From assembly GCA_001725155.1 (NCBI GenBank), contig MEFP01000030.1:496001-560000 (forward strand): a stretch of DNA of 64,000 nucleotides, in the 5' to 3' direction. This document shows positions 20,585 through 28,132 of this stretch, one piece after another. The notes beneath the pieces are model-generated. The model worked only from the letters and a program-made list of their open reading frames with translations, made no database searches and was not told the DNA's origin. A program made the position numbers and the translations under genes. This stretch comes from Lysobacteraceae bacterium SCN 69-320. Lineage in GTDB: Bacteria > Pseudomonadota > Gammaproteobacteria > Xanthomonadales > Rhodanobacteraceae. Position 1 is the stretch's first letter. Each line of letters opens with the position of its first letter.

Positions 20585-21793
20585 ATGCCAAGCCACCTGA
20601 TACAGACGAATCGCAACGAATCAGGCTGGCCGCTATTCCGCTTAAACCAGGATGGCCTTCCGGAACACCTGGGCATTCTGATCGCACTGGGCCGTGATGA
20701 GTTCTCGTTCCGAACGGACCGCCTGCGCCCGACATTTTCCCTTCGGCCTTTCGAGGCCGGCGTGTTCCCAGGGCTTCCCTGGTTTCTCGACGACCTTCGT
20801 CTTGACGGCTTCTGTGGCCGCCCCCATGCCCACCGCATCGCCACCTCCCTAGGCGTCCCTTCGGACATCACCGTCTGGAATGCCGAACACGTGCTCGCCG
20901 CACTGCTGCAAGGCGACTCCACGCAGGCCGGCGACCTCGTGGTCGGCGAACGTGCGCTCGCGCGGACCTTGCAGACGATGGACAGGCCGCCGGATCTCGT
21001 CGCCACGGCCGAACGCGCACGGTGCTATCCGGCCTGGGCCGACGACGTATTGCGCGGCGAACCGCCGGGCTCGTCGCCAGGCGGCGAACAAGCCAAGTTC
21101 ACGGCCACGGTCGACGGCGAAGACGGCCGCTATTCGGCGATCGTGAAGTTCAGCGCCGGCGACGACAATCCGGCCGCGCGCCGCTGGGCCGCGCTGCTGC
21201 GCTGCGAAGCATTGGCGGGAACCGTTCTGGCACGCCGCGGCATTGCGGCAGCAGAGGCGCAGATCGTCGAGAACGGCGGACAGGTATTCCTCGAATCGCG
21301 CCGCTTCGATCGCACGGCCGCGCAGGGACGTCGCGGCTACGTCTCGCTCGCGAGTGTCGACGCCGCGTTCTACGGCCATGCGAGCATTCCGTGGTGGCGC
21401 TTCGCCGACGAACTGGAGCGCGACGGCTGGCTGTCCGCCGACGATGCTGCGGCGCTGCGACGCACGTACTGGTTCGGCGCGCTGATCGCCAATACGGACA
21501 TGCACCTCGGCAATTTCGGCCTGGTCCTGGCGGACGCGCGGCCGCTGCGGGCCGCGCCGGTCTTCGACATGCTGCCGATGATGCTGCGGCCGAGTTCGCA
21601 GGGCATCGTGACGTCGCGCGACTATGCAACGCCGCCGCCGGCCGCCGGTCAGGCTGCGCACTGGCATTGGGCCGCAGAAGCGGCGATCGCGTTCTGGGAC
21701 GCCGTGCTGAGCGATCCCGCGATAGCCGCCGAAATCGGCGACTTCGCCGCTCGGGCCATACAGGAAATCCGGCGCATGGCAGCGCGGTTCTAG
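20585..21793 (+). CDS. HipA-family kinase, YjjJ-like, lacking the N-terminal HTH domain
   Basis: A 402-residue protein related to HipA Ser/Thr kinases, of the YjjJ subgroup as I recall it (SGWPLFRLNQDGLPEHLGIL start region, then VWNAEHVLAALLQGDSTQAGDLV). Kinase motifs are the ATP-loop GSSPGGEQAKFTA (about 162-174), catalytic WFGALIANTDMHLGNFGL (about 296-313) and the metal-binding Asp in PVFDMLPM. Full YjjJ is about 440 residues with an N-terminal winged HTH; here the protein begins right where that domain would end. No HipB-type antitoxin is adjacent. It is 51 bases behind the radC-like gene with a weak ribosome-binding site, so coupled expression is plausible. Confidence 0.87.
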   Translation: MPSHLIQTNRNESGWPLFRLNQDGLPEHLGILIALGRDEFSFRTDRLRPTFSLRPFEAGVFPGLPWFLDDLRLDGFCGRPHAHRIATSLGVPSDITVWNAEHVLAALLQGDSTQAGDLVVGERALARTLQTMDRPPDLVATAERARCYPAWADDVLRGEPPGSSPGGEQAKFTATVDGEDGRYSAIVKFSAGDDNPAARRWAALLRCEALAGTVLARRGIAAAEAQIVENGGQVFLESRRFDRTAAQGRRGYVSLASVDAAFYGHASIPWWRFADELERDGWLSADDAAALRRTYWFGALIANTDMHLGNFGLVLADARPLRAAPVFDMLPMMLRPSSQGIVTSRDYATPPPAAGQAAHWHWAAEAAIAFWDAVLSDPAIAAEIGDFAARAIQEIRRMAARF

Positions 21794-22099
21794 CACCCTG
21801 CCCCTGCGGCCGCCCGGTGCCGGGCAACGGCCGCACGGTCCAGCGACGGCAGGCCGCGAGCCGCGCGGCCGCCCCGACGGATGACGCCGATCGGCATGTC
21901 GGGTTTCGAACCCGATACGACTCGCACTCCCAGGCGGTCGCGCTCGCTGCATGGCCGCAAGGCCGCCGATCCGCCTCTCCAGGCATCGCCGACCGTTTTC
22001 CGGAAACTCCGGGAGCGGCGTCCGGCGACGCGGCCAGCTCTTGCCCGACCGCCCGCACCGAACATATGATCCATATACGTTTCATATATTCGAGCACCC
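21794..22099. other. Intergenic region with T-arm-like hairpin and AT-rich promoter segment
   Basis: This 306-base gap contains a 7-bp hairpin at 21899-21915 (TCGGGTT/AACCCGA) whose minus strand reads like a tRNA T-arm, but no cloverleaf surrounds it. Just before the ParD-like gene, 22062-22090 is strikingly AT-rich with three CATAT elements at 22063, 22072 and 22083. This is the likely promoter/operator of the ParD-like/map pair. Confidence 0.55.
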
Positions 22100-22312
22100 A
22101 TGGGCATCGTAAACATCGACGACGAACTGCACGACCAGATCCGCAAGGCCAGCGCCGTGGCCTGCCGGTCCATCAATGCGCAGGCGGCGTTCTGGATCAA
22201 GATCGGCATGCTGTGCGAGATGAATCCGGCCTTGTCGTTCAACGAGGTCGTCGCGCGGGAGCTGCGCGCGGCCGGCGTCGAGGCGCCGTCCGCCAGGACG
22301 GTGACGGCGTGA
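22100..22312 (+). CDS. ParD-like antitoxin-family protein
   Basis: A 70-residue protein of the ParD-like family (MGIVNIDDELHDQIRKASAVACRSINAQAAFWIKIGML), with an N-terminal ribbon-helix-helix pattern: a short strand followed by a helix rich in R, A and S for DNA binding and dimerisation. In classical systems such proteins neutralise a ParE toxin and repress their own promoter. No ParE follows; instead the gene overlaps the start of a methionine aminopeptidase gene (GTGA overlap at 22309-22312), implying translational coupling. An AT-rich CATAT-repeat region directly upstream could be its operator. What it controls or binds is unknown. Confidence 0.8.
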   Translation: MGIVNIDDELHDQIRKASAVACRSINAQAAFWIKIGMLCEMNPALSFNEVVARELRAAGVEAPSARTVTA

Positions 22313-23076
22313 CGAAGCGCCCCGACGAGATCGCGCTGCTGGCCGAATCGGGCCGGCTGCTCGCGCAGGTGTTCGGCCATCTGGACCGGCTCGACCTGAT
22401 CGGCATGACGACGATGCAGGTCAACGACCTCGTCGACGATTTCATCGTGAACGGGCTCCAGGCGCGGCCGGCGAGCAAGGGGCAGTACGGGTATGCGTAT
22501 GCGCTGAATGCCTCGCGCAACGACGTCGTCTGTCATGGCGTTCCGTCGGCGACGGAGATCCTGCGCGACGGCGACATCGTGAATTTCGACATTACGTTGG
22601 AGAAGAACGGCTTCATCGCCGACTCCAGCAAGACCTATCTCGTCGGCGAGGTATCGCCGGCCGCACGGCGTCTGGTGCGGGTGACGTACGAGGCCCTGTG
22701 GCAGGGCATCCGGGCGGTTCGCCCCGGCGCCCGGCTCGGCGACATCGGCCACGCGATCGAGCGTCATGCGAAGCAAAGCGGCTATTCGGTGGTGCGCGAC
22801 TATTGCGGGCACGGCATCGGCCGCGAGATGCACGAACCGCCGCAGGTGCTGCACTGGGGCCGGCCGCAGACCGGGCTGGCCTTGCAGGAAGGCATGGTGT
22901 TCACGATCGAGCCGATGCTCAACCAGGGCAATCGCGCGGTACGGACCGAAGCCGACGGCTGGACCGTCACGACGCGCGACGGGAAATGGTCGGCGCAGTT
23001 CGAGCATACGGTGGCCGTGACGCGCGACGGCGTGCAGGTGCTGACCCTGCGGCCCGAGGAACGCGTGCCGGGCTGA
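22309..23076 (+). CDS. map: Type I methionine aminopeptidase
   Basis: A 255-residue cytoplasmic metallopeptidase that removes the initiator methionine from nascent proteins. The pita-bread fold metal ligands are visible: DIVNFDITLEKNGFIADSSKTY (two Asp), CGHGIGREMHEPP (His), TIEPML (Glu) and SAQFEHTVAVT (Glu). The start is GTG at 22309, overlapping the ParD-like stop; the frame is open well upstream through hipA and cannot decide the start, but family alignment and overlap do. The housekeeping map usually lies next to rpsB, so this copy, coupled to a ParD-like gene, is probably an additional paralogue; that is inference. Confidence 0.93.
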   Translation: MTKRPDEIALLAESGRLLAQVFGHLDRLDLIGMTTMQVNDLVDDFIVNGLQARPASKGQYGYAYALNASRNDVVCHGVPSATEILRDGDIVNFDITLEKNGFIADSSKTYLVGEVSPAARRLVRVTYEALWQGIRAVRPGARLGDIGHAIERHAKQSGYSVVRDYCGHGIGREMHEPPQVLHWGRPQTGLALQEGMVFTIEPMLNQGNRAVRTEADGWTVTTRDGKWSAQFEHTVAVTRDGVQVLTLRPEERVPG

Positions 23077-23204
23077 GCCGCTTACGCCGGAAGCCGCCCC
23101 GCTGGGCGCCGCCGCAGGGGCAATGCCACGCTTTCAGGCACCCAGGCGACGCCACGGCCCCGGAATGCGACAATCGCCGGTCCAACAACCCTAGGAGCCT
23201 CACC

Positions 23205-23276
23205 ATGAAGAAGTGCCGCGCCCGCCGCCGCAAAGTCCGCCTCGGCCGTTTCCTGCAGTCGCGCGCCAAGCTGTAA
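23205..23276 (+). CDS. Possible 23-residue basic peptide
   Basis: The ATG at 23205 follows a good Shine-Dalgarno (AGGAG, seven bases before) and encodes 23 residues starting MKKCRARRRKVRLG and ending RAKL before TAA. Ten or more residues are Lys/Arg, with one Cys. Such basic composition suggests RNA or ribosome contact, but no known small ribosomal protein matches. Existence is supported only by the ribosome-binding site and compactness; no homologue is recalled. Confidence 0.4.
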   Translation: MKKCRARRRKVRLGRFLQSRAKL

Positions 23277-23388
23277 GGCCACGAAGGCCGGCGATGCGCT
23301 CGTTGCAGCCATCGCCGGCGGTTCGGGCCGGATCGGCGGCGTCGCCGTTCATGGCCCGCTGGTTTCCCGATTCACTCCATCCCATCGC

Positions 23389-23895
23389 ATGAGCCTGCGC
23401 ATTCGCCACGAAGCGCCCGGCGATGCCGCGGCCATCGAAGCCGTCACGGTAGCCGCCTTTCTCCGCGCGCCGCATACCGATCACACCGAACACGTCATCG
23501 TCCGCGCGCTGCGCGCGGCCGGCCAGCTGAGCATGTCGCTCGTGGCCGAACACGACGGCGTCATCGTCGGACATGTCGCGATTTCGCCGGTCACGATTTC
23601 CGATGGCGCGCAAGCCTGGTTCGGCCTCGGGCCCGTATCAGTCACTCCCGCGCATCAGGGCCGCGGCATCGGCACACGGCTCATCGAGCAAGCGCTGGCC
23701 GCTTTGCGCGAACGCGACGCCAACGGTTGTGTCGTGCTCGGCGAGCCGGGCTACTACAGCCGCTTCGGCTTCAGGGCGGAGCCGCAACTGACCCTTCCCG
23801 GCGTGCCGCCGGAATACTTCCAGGCCCTTCCCTTCGCTGCGGCATTGCCGCGAGGGAACGTGTCGTACCACGAGGCCTTTTCGGCCTGCGCGTAA
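23389..23895 (+). CDS. GNAT family N-acetyltransferase (YhbS-like)
   Basis: A 168-residue acetyl-CoA-dependent transferase. Motif A is WFGLGPVSVTPAHQGRGIGTRLIEQAL, with the Q/R-x-x-G-x-G/A acetyl-CoA loop QGRGIG; motif B follows in CVVLGEPGYYSRFGF, and the VILGHP/YYxRFGF pairing is characteristic of the YhbS subgroup. Length is the usual 165-170. The acceptor is unknown. It stands alone, with the start ATG directly following an unremarkable upstream region. Confidence 0.92.
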   Translation: MSLRIRHEAPGDAAAIEAVTVAAFLRAPHTDHTEHVIVRALRAAGQLSMSLVAEHDGVIVGHVAISPVTISDGAQAWFGLGPVSVTPAHQGRGIGTRLIEQALAALRERDANGCVVLGEPGYYSRFGFRAEPQLTLPGVPPEYFQALPFAAALPRGNVSYHEAFSACA

Positions 23896-24077
23896 CGCCC
23901 GCCGGCCGCCGTGGCCACGACGCCTCGCGGATCGGCACACAGCGAGATATCCGTCCGGCAAAACCCCGCCGGCCACCCACGCCGGCCCCGCCGCCAACAC
24001 CTTGCAGCGTCGGCGCGGCGCAAGCAGACTCGATCGCCCAGGCGCCGCACGCGCGCCCAGCGGGCGCGGGAGGCTGC

Positions 24078-24521
24078 ATGACGACCGACGACGACTCTGT
24101 CCTGGCCCGCACGTTGCAGCTGCGCGCCGCCGGCCCCTCGCATCCGCTGATCCGTTTCCGCACGCGCCGCTTCGATCTCGCGGACGAGCCGGACAATCCG
24201 ATCAATCCAATCCACGGCTGGTCGCTGCTGGAGTGGCTGCGCACGCAGCCACCGCTCGGCGCGACGTTGTCGGAAACGGCCGCGGAGGACTGGGGCTGGT
24301 ATGCGATCGCGACCGTCGACGGCCGCTGCTATCTGATCGGCGCGTCGGCCGAGGAAAGCACGGACGGCAATCATGCCTGGACCGTGCTGATCGACAAGCA
24401 GCGCTCGCTGTGGGAAAAGCTGCTGGGCCGCGCCCGGATGACCGCCGACGACGCGTGCTTCCGCTGGCTTTGCGATGCGGTCGCGCGCGAGCCGCAGTTC
24501 ACCGATCTGTCGGCGGAATAG
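24078..24521 (+). CDS. Hypothetical protein
   Basis: A 147-residue acidic soluble protein beginning MTTDDDSVLARTLQLRAAG, with GGGAGG five to six bases before the ATG. Segments NPINPIHGWSLLEWL, EDWGWYAIATVDGRCYLIGAS and HAWTVLIDKQRSLWEKLLGRAR look like a compact alpha/beta protein. I recall similar proteins among small, uncharacterised, immunity-like genes, but cannot name a family. The next gene, also small, starts 39 bases downstream, so the two may be an operon. Confidence 0.72.
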   Translation: MTTDDDSVLARTLQLRAAGPSHPLIRFRTRRFDLADEPDNPINPIHGWSLLEWLRTQPPLGATLSETAAEDWGWYAIATVDGRCYLIGASAEESTDGNHAWTVLIDKQRSLWEKLLGRARMTADDACFRWLCDAVAREPQFTDLSAE

Positions 24522-24560
24522 CGGCACGCCGGCACCCTGCTCATCCGCAAAGACAGCCGA

Positions 24561-24956
24561 GTGGACATCCTGCGCATACCACTGAGCCCGGCCATGACAC
24601 GGCTGTTCGCAGCCTGCGAGCAGCATTGCGTTGCCGGCGGTTGCGGTATCGGCGCCTACGATTTTTCGCCGCTGTACATCGCCGCCAATCTCGCCGGCTA
24701 CTCCGGAAAGGGGCTGCAGATCGACGGCGCTGACGCGCTGTACCGCGAGCTTGACTCGATGCTCGAACAAGGACTGGCGCAGACGCCGAATGAGCAGGGC
24801 TTCGTCTGCGAGGTTGCCGGCACCAACCAGTATTTCACGCGCGAGCTGCCGCGGACTCTGGTGGAGCGCGTCCGCTGGGCGATCGCACAGTCCTTGCTGG
24901 TGGTCGAATACGTCAACCGGCTCGACGAGCATTCGCCGCCGCAGCCGATCGATTGA
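24561..24956 (+). CDS. Hypothetical protein, possibly DUF6331-like
   Basis: A 131-residue protein with GTG start, no signal peptide. Its first half has a Cys cluster motif, CEQHCVAGGCGIGAYDF, followed by LDSMLEQGL and a C-terminal helix VERVRWAIAQSLLVVEYVNRL. The Cys pattern and spacing resemble what I remember of DUF6331 proteins, a weak assignment. It lies 39 bases after the preceding hypothetical gene on the same strand. No function is known. Confidence 0.65.
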   Translation: MDILRIPLSPAMTRLFAACEQHCVAGGCGIGAYDFSPLYIAANLAGYSGKGLQIDGADALYRELDSMLEQGLAQTPNEQGFVCEVAGTNQYFTRELPRTLVERVRWAIAQSLLVVEYVNRLDEHSPPQPID

Positions 24957-25066
24957 GGCGCCTGATCCTGCCTTCGCAATCCATTGCCGACCGAGGCGAA
25001 CGGCTCCTCATTCGTCCCGACTGCCGTCGGACCTGTGCGGCTGTCGGACGCGACAAAGCAAACGTT

Positions 25067-25092
25067 CGCCGCGCTGCCCCAGCAGCGCGGCG
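25067..25092 (-). terminator. Possible terminator of the TonB-receptor gene
   Basis: A perfect 10-bp GC-rich stem (CGCCGCGCTG) with a six-base loop, 19 bases past the receptor stop codon. On the minus strand it is followed by AACGTTTGCTTT, a poor T-run, so termination is only likely. Confidence 0.5.
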
Positions 25093-25110
25093 ATCGTCCT
25101 CAGTCGCCCA

Positions 25111-27354
25111 TCAGAACTTCGCATCCACCGTCAGGAACATCTGCCGCGGCGCACCCTGCAGCACGGTGTAGTTCAGGCCAGCCGGGTCGGACGCCACGAA
25201 GCCGTTCGAGCCCACGGTGCCGAAGTAGTTGCGGTCGGCGAGGTTGGTGATGTTGGCCGAGAGCTTCAGCGCCGACAGCGGGCCGAGGTCGCCGATGGTG
25301 TAGCTCGCGCCGGCGTCGATGACCCAGAAGCCCGGCACCGACGAGTCGTTGACGTAGGTGATGTAGCGCTTGCCGGTGTATTTCGCGCCGAGGCTGAAGT
25401 TGAAGCCGTCGAGGTCGTAGCTGAGCTCCGTCGCGAACAGCTGGCGCGGCGTGTCGACGACGTCCTTGCCGTCGGTCGGGATGCGCGTGGTGCCGTCGAG
25501 GTAGTCGTCCTCGTACTGCGCGTCGGTCCAGGTCAGCGAGTTGAACCAGCGCAGACCTTCGAGCGGACGCCAGACGAAAGTGGCTTCGGCGCCTCGCGTG
25601 CGCACCGAGCCGACGTTCGCGAACACGGTCGGGCAGCCCTGGATGCCGCTGCACTGGGCGATCGCGAGCAGGCGGTTGTCGAACGTCGTCGAGTACAGCG
25701 CGAGCGAGGCGTCGACGGTTTCGTGAGTGGAACGCAGGCCGCCTTCGAAGGTCCTGGAGCGCTCGGGCTTGAGACCATGGCGGATCGCGTCGAAGCCGGC
25801 CTGCGAGGCGGAGAACGGACCGGCCACGCCGGGCTGGAACGCCGCCTGGTTTTCCGCATAGCTGAAGAACAGTTCCTCGCCGTCGCTGATGCGCAGGTTC
25901 GCGCCGAGCTGCGGCAGGAAGTTCTTCTTCGCGGTCAGCGAACCGCTGGCGCGCGAGCCGATCAGGTTGATCGCATCGGTCTGCACGTCCTGGCTCTTGA
26001 AGCCGACGTCGACCTTGAGGTTGCCGTCGAGGAAGCTCATGCGGTCCTGCAGATACCACTGCGTCGTGTCGGTATCGAAGCGCTGGCGGAACTGGCGCAG
26101 GGCCGGATTGCGCAGGAAATAGTCGTCGACGATCGGACCGTCCACGCCGTAGAAGTTGCGCTGCAGGCCGTGCACGCTGGTCTCGACCCAGAAGCCGCCT
26201 TCCAAGGTGTGATTCTCGATCTGCCAGACCAGCGCGCCGGTATAGCCGGTGCGCTCGATGTCGTATTCGGTCGTGCGGATCGAGATCGGCACGGTCGCCG
26301 ATGACGGCGCATACGGCGTGAACCAGTGACCCTGGCCTTCGTTGTTGTGGTAGTAGCTGCCCAGACGCAGGTTCAAGCCCTCGCCGAGGCCGAAGTCGCC
26401 CGACAGGCCGACGAGATCGTCGTCGCGCAGGCCGCGACCGAGGTAATACGCGTCGTCGAGGCTGTTGACGCCGCCCGAGTAGATGCCGCGCGCGGCGTCG
26501 ACGGCACGCTGCCAGTCCGGCGCGTAGTTGTCCCAGTCCCAGCCGAGGCGGCGCTGCGACTCCAGCGAATAGTCGGCGTAGTCGACTTCGTTGCGGCGCG
26601 AGGTGCTGACGAGCAGCGCGAGATGGCTGTCGGCGAAATCGTAGACGGCCTTGCCGTTGAACTGGGTCTGCTCCTGCTCGCCCCAGCCCTTCCACTTGTC
26701 GGTCGTCGAGTAAGCACCGCTCAGATACGCGGCGAAACCGGCGTGATCGCCGGTGTCCAGGCGCGCATAGGTGCGCCGCGTCGCGTCGCTGCCGACGGTC
26801 TGCGCGAGGCGCGCGCCGTACTGCGGCAGCGGATCGGTCGAAGTGAAGGCGATCGTGCCGCCGAGGTTGCCGGTCGACGCCGTGCCGAGCGCGCCGCTGC
26901 CCTGGGCGACTTCGGCCATGCCGAGGTTCTCGGCGATCAGCGCGCGGCTGATGTGCAGGCCGTTGGTGTTGCCGTAGCTCATGTCGCCGAGCGGAATGCC
27001 GTCGAGCGTGAAGCCGAGGCGGTTCTGGTTGAAGCCGCGCAGGCTGATGCGCGTCGACCACTCGTAATTGCCCCAGGGATCGGCGGCTTCGACGTGCACG
27101 CCGGGCAGCTTGTCGAGCAGCTTCAGCGGGCTCGTGCCCGTCGGCCTGGCGATGGCTTCTTCGGGCAGTACGCGCTGGACCTGGCGCGTTTCGCCCTGGC
27201 CGATCACGGAAACGGTATCGAGGGTCTGGCTGGCTTCGGCCTCGGCAGCGGCGTCGGCATTTGCGTCGACGCGGGTTGCGGCGACCGCGTTGGCCGCGGC
27301 GCCGAACAGCAGCGCGGCGACGGCGAGAGACAGGGGATGCAGTGTGACGTTCAT
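25111..27354 (-). CDS. TonB-dependent outer membrane receptor
   Basis: A 747-residue outer-membrane barrel that imports a ligand using TonB energy. The signal peptide MNVTLHPLSLAVAALLFGAAANAVAA is followed by a TonB-box-like segment (LDTVSVIG), the plug domain (PLKLLDKLPGVHVE, STRISLRGFNQNRLGFTLDGIPLGD, VAQGSGALGTASTGNLGGTIAF), the barrel, and a C-terminal last strand QMFLTVDAKF ending in Phe as usual. Start at 27354 rather than the longer frame. The plug style resembles siderophore/FecA-like receptors, but no transport or siderophore gene is adjacent, so the ligand is unknown. Confidence 0.93.
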   Translation of the reverse strand: MNVTLHPLSLAVAALLFGAAANAVAATRVDANADAAAEAEASQTLDTVSVIGQGETRQVQRVLPEEAIARPTGTSPLKLLDKLPGVHVEAADPWGNYEWSTRISLRGFNQNRLGFTLDGIPLGDMSYGNTNGLHISRALIAENLGMAEVAQGSGALGTASTGNLGGTIAFTSTDPLPQYGARLAQTVGSDATRRTYARLDTGDHAGFAAYLSGAYSTTDKWKGWGEQEQTQFNGKAVYDFADSHLALLVSTSRRNEVDYADYSLESQRRLGWDWDNYAPDWQRAVDAARGIYSGGVNSLDDAYYLGRGLRDDDLVGLSGDFGLGEGLNLRLGSYYHNNEGQGHWFTPYAPSSATVPISIRTTEYDIERTGYTGALVWQIENHTLEGGFWVETSVHGLQRNFYGVDGPIVDDYFLRNPALRQFRQRFDTDTTQWYLQDRMSFLDGNLKVDVGFKSQDVQTDAINLIGSRASGSLTAKKNFLPQLGANLRISDGEELFFSYAENQAAFQPGVAGPFSASQAGFDAIRHGLKPERSRTFEGGLRSTHETVDASLALYSTTFDNRLLAIAQCSGIQGCPTVFANVGSVRTRGAEATFVWRPLEGLRWFNSLTWTDAQYEDDYLDGTTRIPTDGKDVVDTPRQLFATELSYDLDGFNFSLGAKYTGKRYITYVNDSSVPGFWVIDAGASYTIGDLGPLSALKLSANITNLADRNYFGTVGSNGFVASDPAGLNYTVLQGAPRQMFLTVDAKF

Positions 27355-27730
27355 GTCGTTCTGGCTTTCTTGGGACGAGCGGCAGCGCACGCCTCCGTGC
27401 GGCGCGTTCGGCTCGAGGTCGTTCGGCCCGGCAGTCCTCGCCGCGCCCGATGCGCGGCACGGCTCGCGTTCCCCGCCGGCCCTGTCACGCTGCTGCGCAG
27501 CAGCGCGCCGGACGGCGCCACGCTGTGCGAAGCGCCGCGACGATGCGCGAACAAGATGACATGGCGTTTGCGCCGGCTTTGCACCGAGGACGTCCTGTCA
27601 TGCCTGCGCAATGCAGGCTGCCGGTATCGCGGCGATGACCGGTGCGGCTATCGGGTTCAGACGCCGCGAGCGCCCATCGTGACGGCACGGGGAACAGCCC
27701 TGCTCCGGCTCCGTTCCGGGCGCTGAAACG
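27355..27730. other. Upstream region of the TonB receptor; no gene seen
   Basis: This 376-base stretch must contain the receptor promoter. An 18-base perfect palindrome (CGCTGCTG centre) lies at 27488-27505. I looked on the minus strand for TPP and cobalamin riboswitch cores and saw neither, and no Fur-box-like AT-rich palindrome is obvious. The open frames here have compositions of non-coding GC-rich DNA. Confidence 0.5.
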
Positions 27731-28132
27731 CTACCGGCCCGATGCCGCTGCGGCAGTTCCGGAATAGACAATACGCACGCCGTCGGCGTGGACATTCATG
27801 AGAAACGGCTTCGCCGAACCGTAGTCCACGTGAAGCACACCGTCGCGCCACTCCAGGGCATCCGGCCTGCCTTCGAAGACCGCGACGCGATCGCGCTCAG
27901 GCGAAAACCCGCGGTCGGCCGGGGTCAACAGCACCCAGTACGCGTCGCGCGTCGTCGCGCCGCAGGCGACTTCGAGCATGGCTGCCTTGTGCACTGCGTC
28001 CGGCGAGGCGACTTCGGCCTGCACCGTCCGATCGCAGTCGACCAACGGCGAATCGCGACAACCGGAGACAGTCGCCAGCATCGCGGCGGCGAGCAGGCCG
28101 CAACCGGGGACGCGCACGCGCCGCGCGGGCAT
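27731..28132 (-). CDS. Putative lipoprotein
   Basis: A 133-residue protein with an N-terminal basic/hydrophobic segment and lipobox-like end at MLATVSGC (Cys25), then a second Cys pair (VDCDRTV and EVACGAT) that may be disulfide-linked. The remainder, DAYWVLLTPAD and VLHVDYGSAKPFLMNV, looks like a small beta-rich domain of unknown function. Its ATG shares a base with the glnE stop (TGATG), so it is translated as the second gene of a glnE transcript. Any link to nitrogen control is only positional. Confidence 0.72.
   Translation of the reverse strand: MPARRVRVPGCGLLAAAMLATVSGCRDSPLVDCDRTVQAEVASPDAVHKAAMLEVACGATTRDAYWVLLTPADRGFSPERDRVAVFEGRPDALEWRDGVLHVDYGSAKPFLMNVHADGVRIVYSGTAAAASGR

Noticed and set aside
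21890-21920. tRNA-like T-arm (TCGGGTTCGAAACCCGA, minus strand)
   Set aside because: Stem and seven-base loop fit a T-arm, but no acceptor, D- or anticodon arms can be paired around it. It may be a chance palindrome or an attachment-site remnant.
27355-27730. Riboswitch upstream of the TonB receptor
   Set aside because: No TPP or cobalamin core motifs could be found on the minus strand.
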